DNA of 31,742 nucleotides from an uncultured Lachnospiraceae bacterium (GCA_910583615.1 CAJTXP010000044.1:1-31742), one strand, 5' to 3'; positions 13,755-22,397 are shown, counted from the stretch's first letter. A program made the numbers and translations. The notes: generated by a model not told the origin, from the letters alone.

Positions 13755-15094
13755 AAAGAGAAACAGCGGTTTTAGACCGCCGTACCCTTCAGACTTTTCA
13801 GAAACGTCTGGGACTGGAAAACGGACTTTTGCCTCTGGCAGAGAACATACAGGAAAAAGGACTCCTTTCCAGCATCTTTCAGGCTCAGGATCAGAAGGTT
13901 GACTGGTTTGATTTTCCGGACAGAATCCCGGGGTATCCGGTCAGCAACCAGCATCAGACCGGACGCTGCTGGATTCATGCAGGCTTTCATTTTCTAAAGA
14001 CATGGTTTCTGAAGGAATATGGACTGTCCGACTTTCATTTTTCCTGCAATTATCTCGCATTTTACGATCTTCTTGAAAAAGCAAATTATTTTCTGGAACT
14101 TATCCTGGAGACACTGGACGAGGATATACACGGCCGGCTGTTGTCTTATAAACTGGCCCATCCCATACAGGACGCCGGGCAATGGTCCTTTTTTGCAGAT
14201 CTGATCGAAAAATATGGAATGGTTCCGGAAAATGCCATGCCGGATACCAGCTGCTCCAGAAAAACAGGGGAACTGATCTGCGCATTGTCAGACCTGCTCC
14301 GAAGGGATGCCTGTATTCTGCGCAGGAATGCAGACGCGGGAACTTCCCTGGACGAACTTCATCAACAAAAAGAAAGCATGTGTTATCAGATCTATCGGCT
14401 CCTCTGTATCACTCTTGGAAAACCGCCGGAGCAGTTTGAATTTACTGCAGCAAAAACTATGGAAAAGCTGTCCTCTGCACGGATGACTCCAGACGAATTC
14501 CGGGACCGGTATCTGAGGCTTAATCTGAAAGGAGATTATGTCGTAACCGCCCATGTACCAATGAAAAATAAGCAATGGTATCAGACATATGCAGTCCGAT
14601 ATCTGGGATGCCTCTGGGAGGGTTCCCCTGTTACTTATCTGAATCTTCCGTTGGATGTGTGGAAGGCTTTGATCCGAACTCAGCTTCATGATCATATGCC
14701 GGTATGGTTCGGATGTGATTCCAGAATGAACGTGGATACCGAACACGGCATCTTTTCTCTGGATAACTATGATTTTTCAAAAATCGGATGCAGGGAAGAG
14801 GTACTGAATAAAGGAGAACGGCTGGACTATCAGCTGTCGTTTGTCACCCATGCCATGCTGCTGAAAGGAAGCGCCTGTGCCCCGGACAACACAATAGAAC
14901 GATGGCTGGTGGAAAACTCCTATGGACCCGACGCCGGACATGAAGGATATCTGTCCATGTCTGATGCATGGTTCGATCAGTATGTATATGAGGCAGTCAT
15001 TCATAAAAAATATTTCAGCAGGGCGCTTCTGAAGCTGCATCAGAAAACGCCTCTCTGGCTGGAACCGTGGGATCCGGTGGGCGCACTGGCATAA
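13751..15094 (+). CDS. C1B cysteine peptidase (PepC/bleomycin hydrolase-like)
   Basis: This 447-residue protein of the papain-like C1B family shows the catalytic Cys at 73 in NQHQTGRCWIHAGFHF. A DAGQWSFFADLIEKYGMVPE block matches the family's DGGQW motif, the catalytic His is at about 367 (FVTHAMLLKG), and the Asn is at about 389 (WLVENSYG). It ends WDPVGALA, the conserved C-terminal tail that in PepC and bleomycin hydrolase lies in the active site and limits it to aminopeptidase action. Family members are cytosolic hexamers. In this operon it is the only protease, so I infer that it trims the leader or the N-terminus of the modified peptide. Using a C1B enzyme for RiPP maturation would be unusual. 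Family assignment is firm. Confidence 0.9.
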   Translation: MKRETAVLDRRTLQTFQKRLGLENGLLPLAENIQEKGLLSSIFQAQDQKVDWFDFPDRIPGYPVSNQHQTGRCWIHAGFHFLKTWFLKEYGLSDFHFSCNYLAFYDLLEKANYFLELILETLDEDIHGRLLSYKLAHPIQDAGQWSFFADLIEKYGMVPENAMPDTSCSRKTGELICALSDLLRRDACILRRNADAGTSLDELHQQKESMCYQIYRLLCITLGKPPEQFEFTAAKTMEKLSSARMTPDEFRDRYLRLNLKGDYVVTAHVPMKNKQWYQTYAVRYLGCLWEGSPVTYLNLPLDVWKALIRTQLHDHMPVWFGCDSRMNVDTEHGIFSLDNYDFSKIGCREEVLNKGERLDYQLSFVTHAMLLKGSACAPDNTIERWLVENSYGPDAGHEGYLSMSDAWFDQYVYEAVIHKKYFSRALLKLHQKTPLWLEPWDPVGALA

Positions 15095-15107
15095 ATGGAG
15101 AAAACCT

Positions 15108-16217
15108 ATGAATAATAAGAAAATCATGCTGATCATTACAGAAGGATGTAATCTTAGATGTGTATACTGCTATGAACAGGAAAAAAGACCGTCTGTCATG
15201 AGTTTTGACACTGCAAAACAGATTCTGGATCATTCCTTTTCGCAGATGGACGGATATGACGGAATGACCATCGAACTTCATGGCGGGGAACCCTTTCTGA
15301 ACTTTCCCCTTATCAAAAAAATGGATGCCTATGTCATGGAACAGTATTCCATGTGGCCGATACTTTTTCGGACGACCACAAACGGTACTCTGGTTCATGG
15401 AGAGATACAGGACTGGCTCAGAGAACGCAGGGATCGGTATCAGGTGATGTTAAGCCTTGACGGCAGGCAGGCGGAGCATGACGCAAACCGGAAGTACAGC
15501 GACGGCAGAGGAAGCTTCCAGTCCATAGATCTTGCGTTTTTTCAGAAAACGTGGGAATTCTGTCCCGTCAGTATGACAGTCAATGAACGAACCCTTCCCT
15601 GGCTTGCCAGCGGAACGATCTGGATGCAGGAACAGGGATTTGACAGCCTGAATGCATTTCAATGGGCCGTCTCCTGGGATCTTAAAAAAAACAGGCCCAT
15701 ACTGGCCGAACAGCTGAAACTGCTGACAGATTACTATTCCGCGCATCCCGAAAAACATATGTCGCTGCTTGTAAATTACCAGCTTCCATATTTTTTTCTT
15801 CCAACAGACGGGGATTACCGTTACTGTATCGATATCGACGACCCAATCGAATGCTATGACGCGCAGGGGCGGTATGCCCCATGCCACGGATTTACTGCTT
15901 TCACCACAGGCTCTGAAGAAACCGCACGGAATTTTTCAGACAAAACCATCCGGGATTTCATATTTGAAGAAGAAAATATCTGCTGCGGATGCCGCCTTGT
16001 GCGGCTCTGCCGAATCTGCTTCGCCGCCAACCATATGATGACAGGAAACATGCAGAAGCAGTCTGAAGAAATCTGTGTATTCAACAGAATGTGTATCGAG
16101 GCAAGTATTCAGATCCAGCGGAACCGGATCCGGTTAAAAGAAAGCCCTGACGAAACGGATCTGGAAGACCTTCGGGCAGCAGATGCAATAGAAACCTATT
16201 TGAAAGAGAACTGGTAA
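15108..16217 (+). CDS. Radical SAM/SPASM enzyme 4
   Basis: This 369-residue protein starts directly with the radical SAM core: CNLRCVYC at Cys 14, 18 and 21, then ELHGGEPFLNF (GGEP) and TTTNGTLV. The middle has LSLDGRQAEHDANR, a block common in anaerobic sulfatase-maturase-like and peptide-maturase SPASM enzymes. The C-terminal third has the Cys set: DDPIECYDAQGRYAPCHGF, then CCGCRLVRLCRICF and a last CVFNRMC. It follows the peptidase by 13 bases and precedes the reductase by one base. It lacks the N-terminal leader-binding domain seen in enzyme 2 and may depend on the free RRE-like protein. Class is secure; substrate is inferred. Confidence 0.88.
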   Translation: MNNKKIMLIITEGCNLRCVYCYEQEKRPSVMSFDTAKQILDHSFSQMDGYDGMTIELHGGEPFLNFPLIKKMDAYVMEQYSMWPILFRTTTNGTLVHGEIQDWLRERRDRYQVMLSLDGRQAEHDANRKYSDGRGSFQSIDLAFFQKTWEFCPVSMTVNERTLPWLASGTIWMQEQGFDSLNAFQWAVSWDLKKNRPILAEQLKLLTDYYSAHPEKHMSLLVNYQLPYFFLPTDGDYRYCIDIDDPIECYDAQGRYAPCHGFTAFTTGSEETARNFSDKTIRDFIFEEENICCGCRLVRLCRICFAANHMMTGNMQKQSEEICVFNRMCIEASIQIQRNRIRLKESPDETDLEDLRAADAIETYLKENW

Positions 16218-16218
16218 G

Positions 16219-17352
16219 ATGAATTATCAAGATTTTGGCAATACGAAAGAGAAGGTCTCCATCCTCGGCTTCGGCGGCGGACGGCTTCCTGAAAAAGAGA
16301 TCAACGGAACCATGTATCCATGTCAGGATGAGATTGATGAGATGGTAAAGCTGGCATATGAAAAAGGAGTTAACTATTTTGACACCGCTCCCCTGTACTT
16401 AAGCTGCCGATGTGAAGAAGCCATCGGACATGCAGTCCGGGGATTCCGGAAAAAGGTGAAGATCTCAGGAAAGATACAGGGAGAGGATTCACAGAAAAAC
16501 GCCTATTTTCAGGCTCTGGAAAAAAGCCTGAAAAACCTTGGTACAGACTATATTGATTATTATCATTTCTGGGGAATTGGAAAAGGATTTTTTGATGAGG
16601 TGATCGTCAAAAACGGTCTGCTGAAACAGGCGCATCATGCAAAAGAGCAGGGACTGATCCGTCATGTCTCCTTTTCCTTCCATGGAATGCCGCAGGAGAT
16701 GCAGTATATTATTGACAGGGCGGAAGCATTGGGATATCCATTCGAATCCGTATTGCTGCAATACAATCTGCTGGACCGTACAAATGAACAGATGCTTCAA
16801 TATGCCGATGAAAAGGGACTTGGAACGGCAGTCATGGGACCGGTCGGCGGCGGACGCCTGGCAGTACCGACTGCGCTCTGCAAAAAACTGACCGGCAGAA
16901 CATCTGAGGCGACCTATGCGCTGGCTCTTCGTTTCGTACTTGGAAATCCTCATGTGGACTGCGCCCTGTCAGGAGTCGAAAATTCTGCCATGGTACGCGA
17001 AAATATCGCCATCGCAGAAGCCTGCACGGAAAACGCAGCGGAGGAATGGAAAAAACTGGGAACTGCAGTGGAAGAACTGAAAAAATTCAGCGAATTATAC
17101 TGTACCGGCTGTAAGTACTGCCAGCCATGCCCGGCTGATATCCGGATCCATGAGATTTTTGAATTCTATACGCACTATCATGTATACGGACTCACCGAAT
17201 ACGCCAGAAAAGAGTATGCCGAATATCTGGAAAAAGGGAAGAAAACCTGTGCAGACTGCATGGACTGCGGCCGCTGCGAAGAAAAATGTCCTCAAAAGCT
17301 TGAGATCAGGAAACATCTGAAACGGGTGGATCCTGTCTTAAGAGGCAGATAA
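16219..17352 (+). CDS. Aldo/keto reductase with C-terminal ferredoxin domain
   Basis: This 377-residue protein has an aldo/keto reductase barrel with the expected tetrad: Asp and Tyr in YFDTAPLYLS, Lys in KISGKI, and His in YYHFWG. From about residue 290 come two Cys groups, CTGCKYCQPCP and CADCMDCGRCEEKCP, which read as 4Fe-4S cluster sites. Ferredoxin-fused reductases of this type are common in clostridia. The Fe-S part could pass electrons between NAD(P)H or ferredoxin and a substrate. The gene is placed one base after radical SAM 4 and 16 bases before radical SAM 5. It may reduce an intermediate of the peptide product or supply electrons to the auxiliary clusters of its neighbours. Both are inference. 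Confidence 0.87.
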   Translation: MNYQDFGNTKEKVSILGFGGGRLPEKEINGTMYPCQDEIDEMVKLAYEKGVNYFDTAPLYLSCRCEEAIGHAVRGFRKKVKISGKIQGEDSQKNAYFQALEKSLKNLGTDYIDYYHFWGIGKGFFDEVIVKNGLLKQAHHAKEQGLIRHVSFSFHGMPQEMQYIIDRAEALGYPFESVLLQYNLLDRTNEQMLQYADEKGLGTAVMGPVGGGRLAVPTALCKKLTGRTSEATYALALRFVLGNPHVDCALSGVENSAMVRENIAIAEACTENAAEEWKKLGTAVEELKKFSELYCTGCKYCQPCPADIRIHEIFEFYTHYHVYGLTEYARKEYAEYLEKGKKTCADCMDCGRCEEKCPQKLEIRKHLKRVDPVLRGR

Positions 17353-17368
17353 CAGGAGGGACAATTCT

Positions 17369-18502
17369 TTGAGAACGGCAATCATCACATGGCAAAAGGA
17401 CGGCAGGGAATTATACCGCCTGCTTTCCCAGGCGTCATCCGGTTATCAGGTCCGCATGATCGTTGAAAAAGATTTCCGGCTATGGGAAATGTCCAACGAT
17501 CACATCCCCATAGTCTCCATTGGAAAAGCAGTCCAGGCGTATCACCGAAAGGAAATTGATCAGTTCATCATGCCCGGAATGGAGGAATCGGTCAACCATG
17601 GGATCGAAGACGCTTTGTTAAGATTCCACGTAAAACCTGAGGACCTTCTCTATGCACCGTCTCCGATTTTCCGGGAAAATGCAGAAGATGCGCAAAAACT
17701 TCGGAGAATCTGTGTCTATCAGGACCGCGAAGAACTGGAAACCATGGAGATTCATGCAGCAGACCACTGCAATCTGAACTGTCAAAACTGTTCCATGTTC
17801 TGCGGTCTTGTAAAACAGGCGGTGTTTCCAGATTATGCCAAAACAGAAAAAGGGATCCGAAAACTGAAGGAATATTTCTTTCACATTAAAAAGTTCCGCA
17901 TCATCGGCGGGGAACCGCTCTTAAACCCGGAACTGGACCGCTATATTCATTTCATCCGGACCGTATACCCTTACACCGATATCCGCCTGATCTCCAACGG
18001 ACTTCTGATCAAAAAAATGCCAGAACGCCTGTTACAGGCACTGCGAACGAATGATGTAACTTTTATCATCACGCAGTATCCGGCTCTGGCGGATCGGATG
18101 GATGAGATCCACCGTTTTCTGGAAGAACACGGAATACGGCACGAGATCACAGACCCCGTATGGGAATTTCAGAAGATCTACGATGCATCCGGCAGACAAA
18201 ACGGCGAAGAGAATTTTAAGACCTGTCACTGGAAGAAAACCTGTGCCACTATGTATGCTTCTTACATCGCAGGCTGCTTTGTTCCTTTTGTAATTCCGTA
18301 TCTGTCCGATACGTTTCATCTGAATCTTCCTGTTTCCGGCATCATTGATCTGGCAGAGCCGGGCCTCACAGCCAGAAAGATCCGGGAACGGATGGACCGT
18401 CCGCACGCACTTTGCAGCTACTGTGCTCCAAACGGCATTTTCTCTCCATGGAAGAAGATGGATCCGCATCAGAAACTTTCTCTGGAAGACTGGAGTATCT
18501 GA
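17369..18502 (+). CDS. Radical SAM enzyme 5 with N-terminal extra domain
   Basis: The TTG start at 17369 is supported by AGGAGGG eight bases upstream. Residues 1-125 form a separate domain without Fe-S motifs that has Rossmann-like strand/helix alternation (TAIITWQKDGRELYRLL, IPIVSIGKAVQAYH). The radical SAM core has CNLNCQNC at Cys 134, 138 and 141, then RIIGGEPLLNPEL and LISNGLLIKK. The C-terminus has TCHWKKTC and CSYCAP. This domain order, with HCNLNC-type cores, is also met in radical SAM proteins of surface polysaccharide clusters. Here all neighbours are peptide-maturation genes. The next gene starts at the base after its stop codon. Its function is unknown. Confidence 0.83.
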   Translation: MRTAIITWQKDGRELYRLLSQASSGYQVRMIVEKDFRLWEMSNDHIPIVSIGKAVQAYHRKEIDQFIMPGMEESVNHGIEDALLRFHVKPEDLLYAPSPIFRENAEDAQKLRRICVYQDREELETMEIHAADHCNLNCQNCSMFCGLVKQAVFPDYAKTEKGIRKLKEYFFHIKKFRIIGGEPLLNPELDRYIHFIRTVYPYTDIRLISNGLLIKKMPERLLQALRTNDVTFIITQYPALADRMDEIHRFLEEHGIRHEITDPVWEFQKIYDASGRQNGEENFKTCHWKKTCATMYASYIAGCFVPFVIPYLSDTFHLNLPVSGIIDLAEPGLTARKIRERMDRPHALCSYCAPNGIFSPWKKMDPHQKLSLEDWSI

Positions 18503-19312
18503 ATGAACAATACTTACGAAACGGAATGTGAACACCTCAAAAAAAAATACGAATCTCTTTTGTTGCAGAAAACAGACAAAATGACTTTGAAGTGCCTGGT
18601 CCTGACTTACTGTTACCGGCGGTTTCTGGCCGAAAGCGGTCCCAACAGGCCGCCTCATACTGTCAGAAAACAGAAAAGGGAAGAAATTCTGGCTTATCTG
18701 AGTGATTTTACGGAACTGGAAAAAGGTCCGACAGAGATCGAAGAACTGATGGACAGAGTTACGGAAGAAGCTGCGGAAGCAGCCGAAATCCTGAACTGCT
18801 TTCAAAAGGAGCTGAAAGCATACAGTCAGTCTGCAACAGGGTATCTGTATCATGTGACTGCTTTGGAAAACCTGACCGCCGTGGCCTCTTCACGCCAATG
18901 CCTGAATATGTACCATACTTCTTCTGACAACGCTGTGTTCGCCACATCCAGCAGACTGCATATGCTGTTGTATGCCGGCCGGGCTCTGGCCGAAGACATG
19001 CAGACGCTGTCGTCGCAACGTATATGTATCTATAAAAACAATCCTTTTCAATACGAAACAGAGGATCTATGGTACCTGAGACATCCAGTCCGTATCTGTA
19101 TGCTGAACTATGACGATTTTATTCCCGTTGTTGACTTTATCGAAACATCCCCCGGAAATTTCCGAATCTGTTTCGAATATGAATGGACCGCTTTCAAAGA
19201 AGAGGAACAAATCACAGCGGCAGAGACGCTGGAAGCGCTGAATAAAAAACTGCTTTCGGGCTATCAGTTTTATACTCCGGATCCGCATGGACTGTTAAAA
19301 AGGATCGGATAA
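18503..19312 (+). CDS. Unknown protein, possible ADP-ribosyltransferase-like fold
   Basis: This is a 269-residue protein I do not recognise. Residues 1-110 are charged and helical (coiled-coil-like ELEKGPTEIEELMDRVTEEA). From about 113 the text changes to LYHVTALENLTAVA, then NMYHTSSDNAVFATSS and LLYAGRALAED. The YHVTALENL start and the VFATSS strand recall the H-x-T and S-T-S strands of small ADP-ribosyltransferase-like domains (DarT/RES type), and EYEW near 232 could supply the third acidic residue. This is a weak pattern resemblance only. It has no signal peptide or membrane segment and is packed between two radical SAM genes, so a role in modifying or protecting the product is possible. 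Confidence 0.6.
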   Translation: MNNTYETECEHLKKKYESLLLQKTDKMTLKCLVLTYCYRRFLAESGPNRPPHTVRKQKREEILAYLSDFTELEKGPTEIEELMDRVTEEAAEAAEILNCFQKELKAYSQSATGYLYHVTALENLTAVASSRQCLNMYHTSSDNAVFATSSRLHMLLYAGRALAEDMQTLSSQRICIYKNNPFQYETEDLWYLRHPVRICMLNYDDFIPVVDFIETSPGNFRICFEYEWTAFKEEEQITAAETLEALNKKLLSGYQFYTPDPHGLLKRIG

Positions 19313-19330
19313 AAAGAACCAGGAGGTACC

Positions 19331-20206
19331 ATGTTCGAAAAAGAAGAGGAACTGACCACTATTGATCATAAGGAACTGCGGTATCCGGTATTGTTCCTGA
19401 AAAAGCTGTTCCAATACCGGAAGAAAAAAGTCCATCTTGCCTCTCTGGAAATATGGACCGGCAACCGCTGCAGTCTCCGATGCCAGCACTGCATCAGCTT
19501 TCTTCCCTATGTAGCGGAACGAAAAGTTTCCTGCAAAAAGACGCTCCGGTCCCTGCGCCGGATTCTTACACTGGTCACTGTTGACCGGCTGATCATCGGC
19601 GGAGGAGAGCCTTTGGGGGACCAGCGAATATGGAAGCTGATCGAGGAGGCATCCGCCTGTGATTCCATTACCAGAATCCAGATCTATTCCAGCGGAACTG
19701 ATCTCCCCTCTGACCGGGTCATACAGGCGCTGAAAGCTTCAAAAGTCCATGTGTTCATCCAGCAGTATCCGGGAATCGAAGACCAGGCCGAAGTCCTTCT
19801 GCTCCAATTAAGAAAAGCGCATGTTTCCTGTTCTTATCATTCTCCTGTCTGGAAGATGCTGGGCGGGCCTTTTCAGCAGCGCCTTCACTTCGAAACAGTA
19901 AAAGTTCTGTTTCAGGAATGTTCCATGAAACAGCACGCTGTATTGTTTGACGGTGAATTTACAGCATGTCCGAGAGGGATCCATACCCGTACCGTACTGG
20001 GCATGCCGAAAAATCCATGGGAACATCTGAACGTATTCCGCCTGAGGTCCGGAACCGTTTCCAGGGCCAGAATCGCCACAGCCATGGATCCGGGCTGTTA
20101 TAAGGACTATTGCCTCTACTGTCTTGGAATGTCTCCCGAAAACCCCTATCGGGTCATACCAGGGGAACAATACCCAGAAAAATTTGAAAGAAAGAATGAA
20201 TCATAA
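19331..20206 (+). CDS. Radical SAM enzyme 6 (tandem paralogue of 7)
   Basis: This is a 291-residue protein with an AGGAGG RBS. After a basic leader region (FQYRKKKVHLASLEIW) comes CSLRCQHC at Cys 47, 51 and 54, then IIGGGEPLGD and a possible auxiliary set in FTACPRGIHT and YKDYCLYCLG. It is clearly related to the next gene. Shared marks are KKVHL, CPRGI-T, PKN-WEH, and YKDYC-YCLG followed by NP. The GGEP region reads GGGEPLG, which preserves the GGEP motif. The stop codon abuts the ATG of enzyme 7 (TAAATG). The pair probably arose by local duplication and may act as a heteromer or on successive sites. Confidence 0.85.
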   Translation: MFEKEEELTTIDHKELRYPVLFLKKLFQYRKKKVHLASLEIWTGNRCSLRCQHCISFLPYVAERKVSCKKTLRSLRRILTLVTVDRLIIGGGEPLGDQRIWKLIEEASACDSITRIQIYSSGTDLPSDRVIQALKASKVHVFIQQYPGIEDQAEVLLLQLRKAHVSCSYHSPVWKMLGGPFQQRLHFETVKVLFQECSMKQHAVLFDGEFTACPRGIHTRTVLGMPKNPWEHLNVFRLRSGTVSRARIATAMDPGCYKDYCLYCLGMSPENPYRVIPGEQYPEKFERKNES

Positions 20207-21073
20207 ATGAAATCCATCCTCTATTGGCTGTTTTATCTGAAAAACATATGGAACTATTCCAGAAAGAAAGTACACCTGAACTTTCTGGAGCTCTGGGTCG
20301 GACAGAGTTGTACTTTAAAGTGCAGGGACTGTCTCCATATGATTCCTTATGTCAGAGCAGAACTCTATGATGTGGAGGAACTGATCCGGGACTTAAAACA
20401 TCTCTTTTGGCTCTGTCAGGTCGACTACATCTCCGTCCTGGGCGGCGAACCGCTTACCAACCGAAAGCTTTACCGGCTGATTGATTTTATCAGTTCCTGT
20501 CCTCAGATCAGAGAAGGCAAACTGATTACGAACGGTACCATCCTGCCGGATGAACGGCTGATTCGGTCACTTGTACGTCTGAACGGAAAGCTGGATGTAC
20601 GAATTGATTCTTATCCAGGCAGCGAAGAAAAAGCTTTGCATTTTTATGAGACCATGCAGGAAAACGGGATCCGCAGTACACTTTTACGGCACGAAGTCTT
20701 TGAAGAAATGCGCTGGAAATGGCTGGGAGGACTGAAGCAAAAGCAGCTGAAGCCCCGCACCAGCCAGGCGGTCTATACCCATTGCGCACTAAAAGGCTGT
20801 TATACGCTTGCCAACGGCGAATTCACGGTCTGTCCGAGAGGAATCACGACGGAAAGCGTATTCAAAGCTCCCAAAAATTTCTGGGAGCATGTGAAAATCC
20901 GCAGTCTTCCATGTAATGTATTTGGCCGAGCAAGATTAGCAGTCAGCCTGGAGCCACGGATCTACAAGGATTACTGCAGATACTGTCTTGGAGTAAGCAA
21001 ACTGAATCCTTTTTCCGTCGCTCCTGGAACTCAGCTCAAAAGAAGGAAAGGGAAGCGCTCATGGAAGAAATAA
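20207..21073 (+). CDS. Radical SAM enzyme 7 (tandem paralogue of 6)
   Basis: This is a 288-residue protein with CTLKCRDC (Cys 35, 39, 42), VLGGEPLTNRKL and LITNGTILP. A C-terminal set is FTVCPRGITT and YKDYCRYCLG. It matches enzyme 6 along its whole length and differs mainly in a shorter N-terminus (LFYLKNIWNYSRKKVHL). The Cys in HCALKGC and in CPRGI could bind an auxiliary cluster. The last codons overlap the start of the HD gene. Neither paralogue has a full SPASM domain. The substrate is unknown. Conservation of both copies with intact motifs suggests that both are active. Confidence 0.86.
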   Translation: MKSILYWLFYLKNIWNYSRKKVHLNFLELWVGQSCTLKCRDCLHMIPYVRAELYDVEELIRDLKHLFWLCQVDYISVLGGEPLTNRKLYRLIDFISSCPQIREGKLITNGTILPDERLIRSLVRLNGKLDVRIDSYPGSEEKALHFYETMQENGIRSTLLRHEVFEEMRWKWLGGLKQKQLKPRTSQAVYTHCALKGCYTLANGEFTVCPRGITTESVFKAPKNFWEHVKIRSLPCNVFGRARLAVSLEPRIYKDYCRYCLGVSKLNPFSVAPGTQLKRRKGKRSWKK

Positions 21074-21759
21074 ATATGTTTCAGAAATCATCCATGCTAG
21101 AGGAGCTTTTTGGAAAAACAAACTGGCTTCGTTCCATGGAGATTACGGATTTAATCCTGACCACTTATTATCCGAAGATTCATCTGCGGCTTCAGCTGTC
21201 TGCTGCGGAGGTTCTGGAACTCCTTCGCCGCTCCCCTTTTTCCGGCCTGTTCCCTGCATCCATGAACGGACTCCAAACGGATGCTCTGTATAAAAGTTAT
21301 ATCCATGGGCAGAACCACATTGAACGCACTGCCGTCCTGTCCGCCTGCCTGGCTCTTCTGCTTGATCTGCAGGAAAGAGAATTTCTCCTGTGCCTGGAAG
21401 CTGCAAAGTATCATGACACCGGACGTATTCAGGACGGCGAGGATCCGGAACACGGCAGACGGGGAGCCCGAAAGATACCAGAACTGTGCCGCTCATACAC
21501 GGAAGCGGAACAAACTCTGCTGCAGGCAGTCATTACGGCGCACAGCCTTCCGGACCGCGAAGAACTTCCAGTCTTCCGGCAATATTGTAAAAATGATATT
21601 GATGCTTACCGAACATACCGATCTATGATAAAAATACTGAAGGATGCAGACGCTCTGGACCGTTTCCGCCTCAGCTGCCATTCCCTTGATACCCGGTATC
21701 TTCGCCTGAATGTATCCCATCGGCTGCTTCGGGCCGCCTGTGAAATAGTAAATATGTAA
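21061..21759 (+). CDS. HD-domain phosphohydrolase
   Basis: This 232-residue protein overlaps the end of radical SAM 7, with AAGGGAAG before the ATG. Metal-binding HD motifs are visible: His in GQNHIERT, His-Asp in AAKYHDTGR, His in PEHGRR and ITAHS, and Asp in LKDADALDRF near residue 195. HD proteins hydrolyse phosphate esters of nucleotides or small molecules. In this position it could act on a nucleotide signal, on a by-product of radical SAM chemistry, or on an isoprenoid diphosphate given the isomerase gene next door. Only the domain call is firm. Confidence 0.85.
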   Translation: MEEINMFQKSSMLEELFGKTNWLRSMEITDLILTTYYPKIHLRLQLSAAEVLELLRRSPFSGLFPASMNGLQTDALYKSYIHGQNHIERTAVLSACLALLLDLQEREFLLCLEAAKYHDTGRIQDGEDPEHGRRGARKIPELCRSYTEAEQTLLQAVITAHSLPDREELPVFRQYCKNDIDAYRTYRSMIKILKDADALDRFRLSCHSLDTRYLRLNVSHRLLRAACEIVNM

Positions 21760-21773
21760 GAGGAGAAAATTTT

Positions 21774-22397
21774 ATGGATCAGCTGTTGGTTCTCGTAGAT
21801 GAATCGGATCAGGAGACCGGTTACGGAGAGAAACTGCATGTACATCAGAACGCGCTGCTTCACAGAGCGTTTTCCATCTTTGTTTTTGACTGGGACAAAG
21901 AAGAAATGCTGCTGCAGCGCAGGGCATCCGGAAAATATCATTCCGGCGGATTGTGGAGCAACGCCTGCTGCTCTCATCCCCGAAAGGGGGAAACGATGGC
22001 GCATGCCCTGAACAACAGACTGAAAGCGGAACTGGGATTAGAGACTGACGTAAAAATACAAAGTCCGCCGGACGGCGGATGTTTTATGCCGGAAAAAGAA
22101 ACGATATACCGCTGCGGCGCCTTTCATTATTTTGCTTCTTTCGGCGGTTTGAGCGAAAATGAACTGGACCATGTATTCCTGTATGGCATCTGGAGAGAAA
22201 CCGGCAGCGATAAAGCTTTTTTTCATCCAGAACTTCCCTTCAACCCGGAAGAAATTGAAGAATTAAAATGGATTTCCATCTGTGAACTGAAAAAATGGCT
22301 GTCAGAGTCTCCGGTGGATTTTACTGCATGGTTCAGACCGGCGTTTGAGCTGGCTTACAGCGTTTTAAGCAGGCAGACAATACCAGACCGGCGGTAA
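21774..22397 (+). CDS. idi: Isopentenyl-diphosphate delta-isomerase type 1
   Basis: This 207-residue NUDIX-fold enzyme interconverts IPP and DMAPP. Visible marks are HVHQNALLHRAFSIFVF with metal ligand His residues, LLQRRASGKYHSGGLWSNACCSHP with the catalytic Cys, a NUDIX-like run AHALNNRLKAELGLE, and the acidic motif SENELDHVF with the catalytic Glu. The RBS AGAGGAG is good, and the gene is 14 bases after the HD gene. Many clostridia have no type 1 Idi or use type 2, so finding it inside this operon suggests a specialised isoprenoid need, for example prenylation of the product. No prenyltransferase is recognisable in the window. Confidence 0.93.
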   Translation: MDQLLVLVDESDQETGYGEKLHVHQNALLHRAFSIFVFDWDKEEMLLQRRASGKYHSGGLWSNACCSHPRKGETMAHALNNRLKAELGLETDVKIQSPPDGGCFMPEKETIYRCGAFHYFASFGGLSENELDHVFLYGIWRETGSDKAFFHPELPFNPEEIEELKWISICELKKWLSESPVDFTAWFRPAFELAYSVLSRQTIPDRR

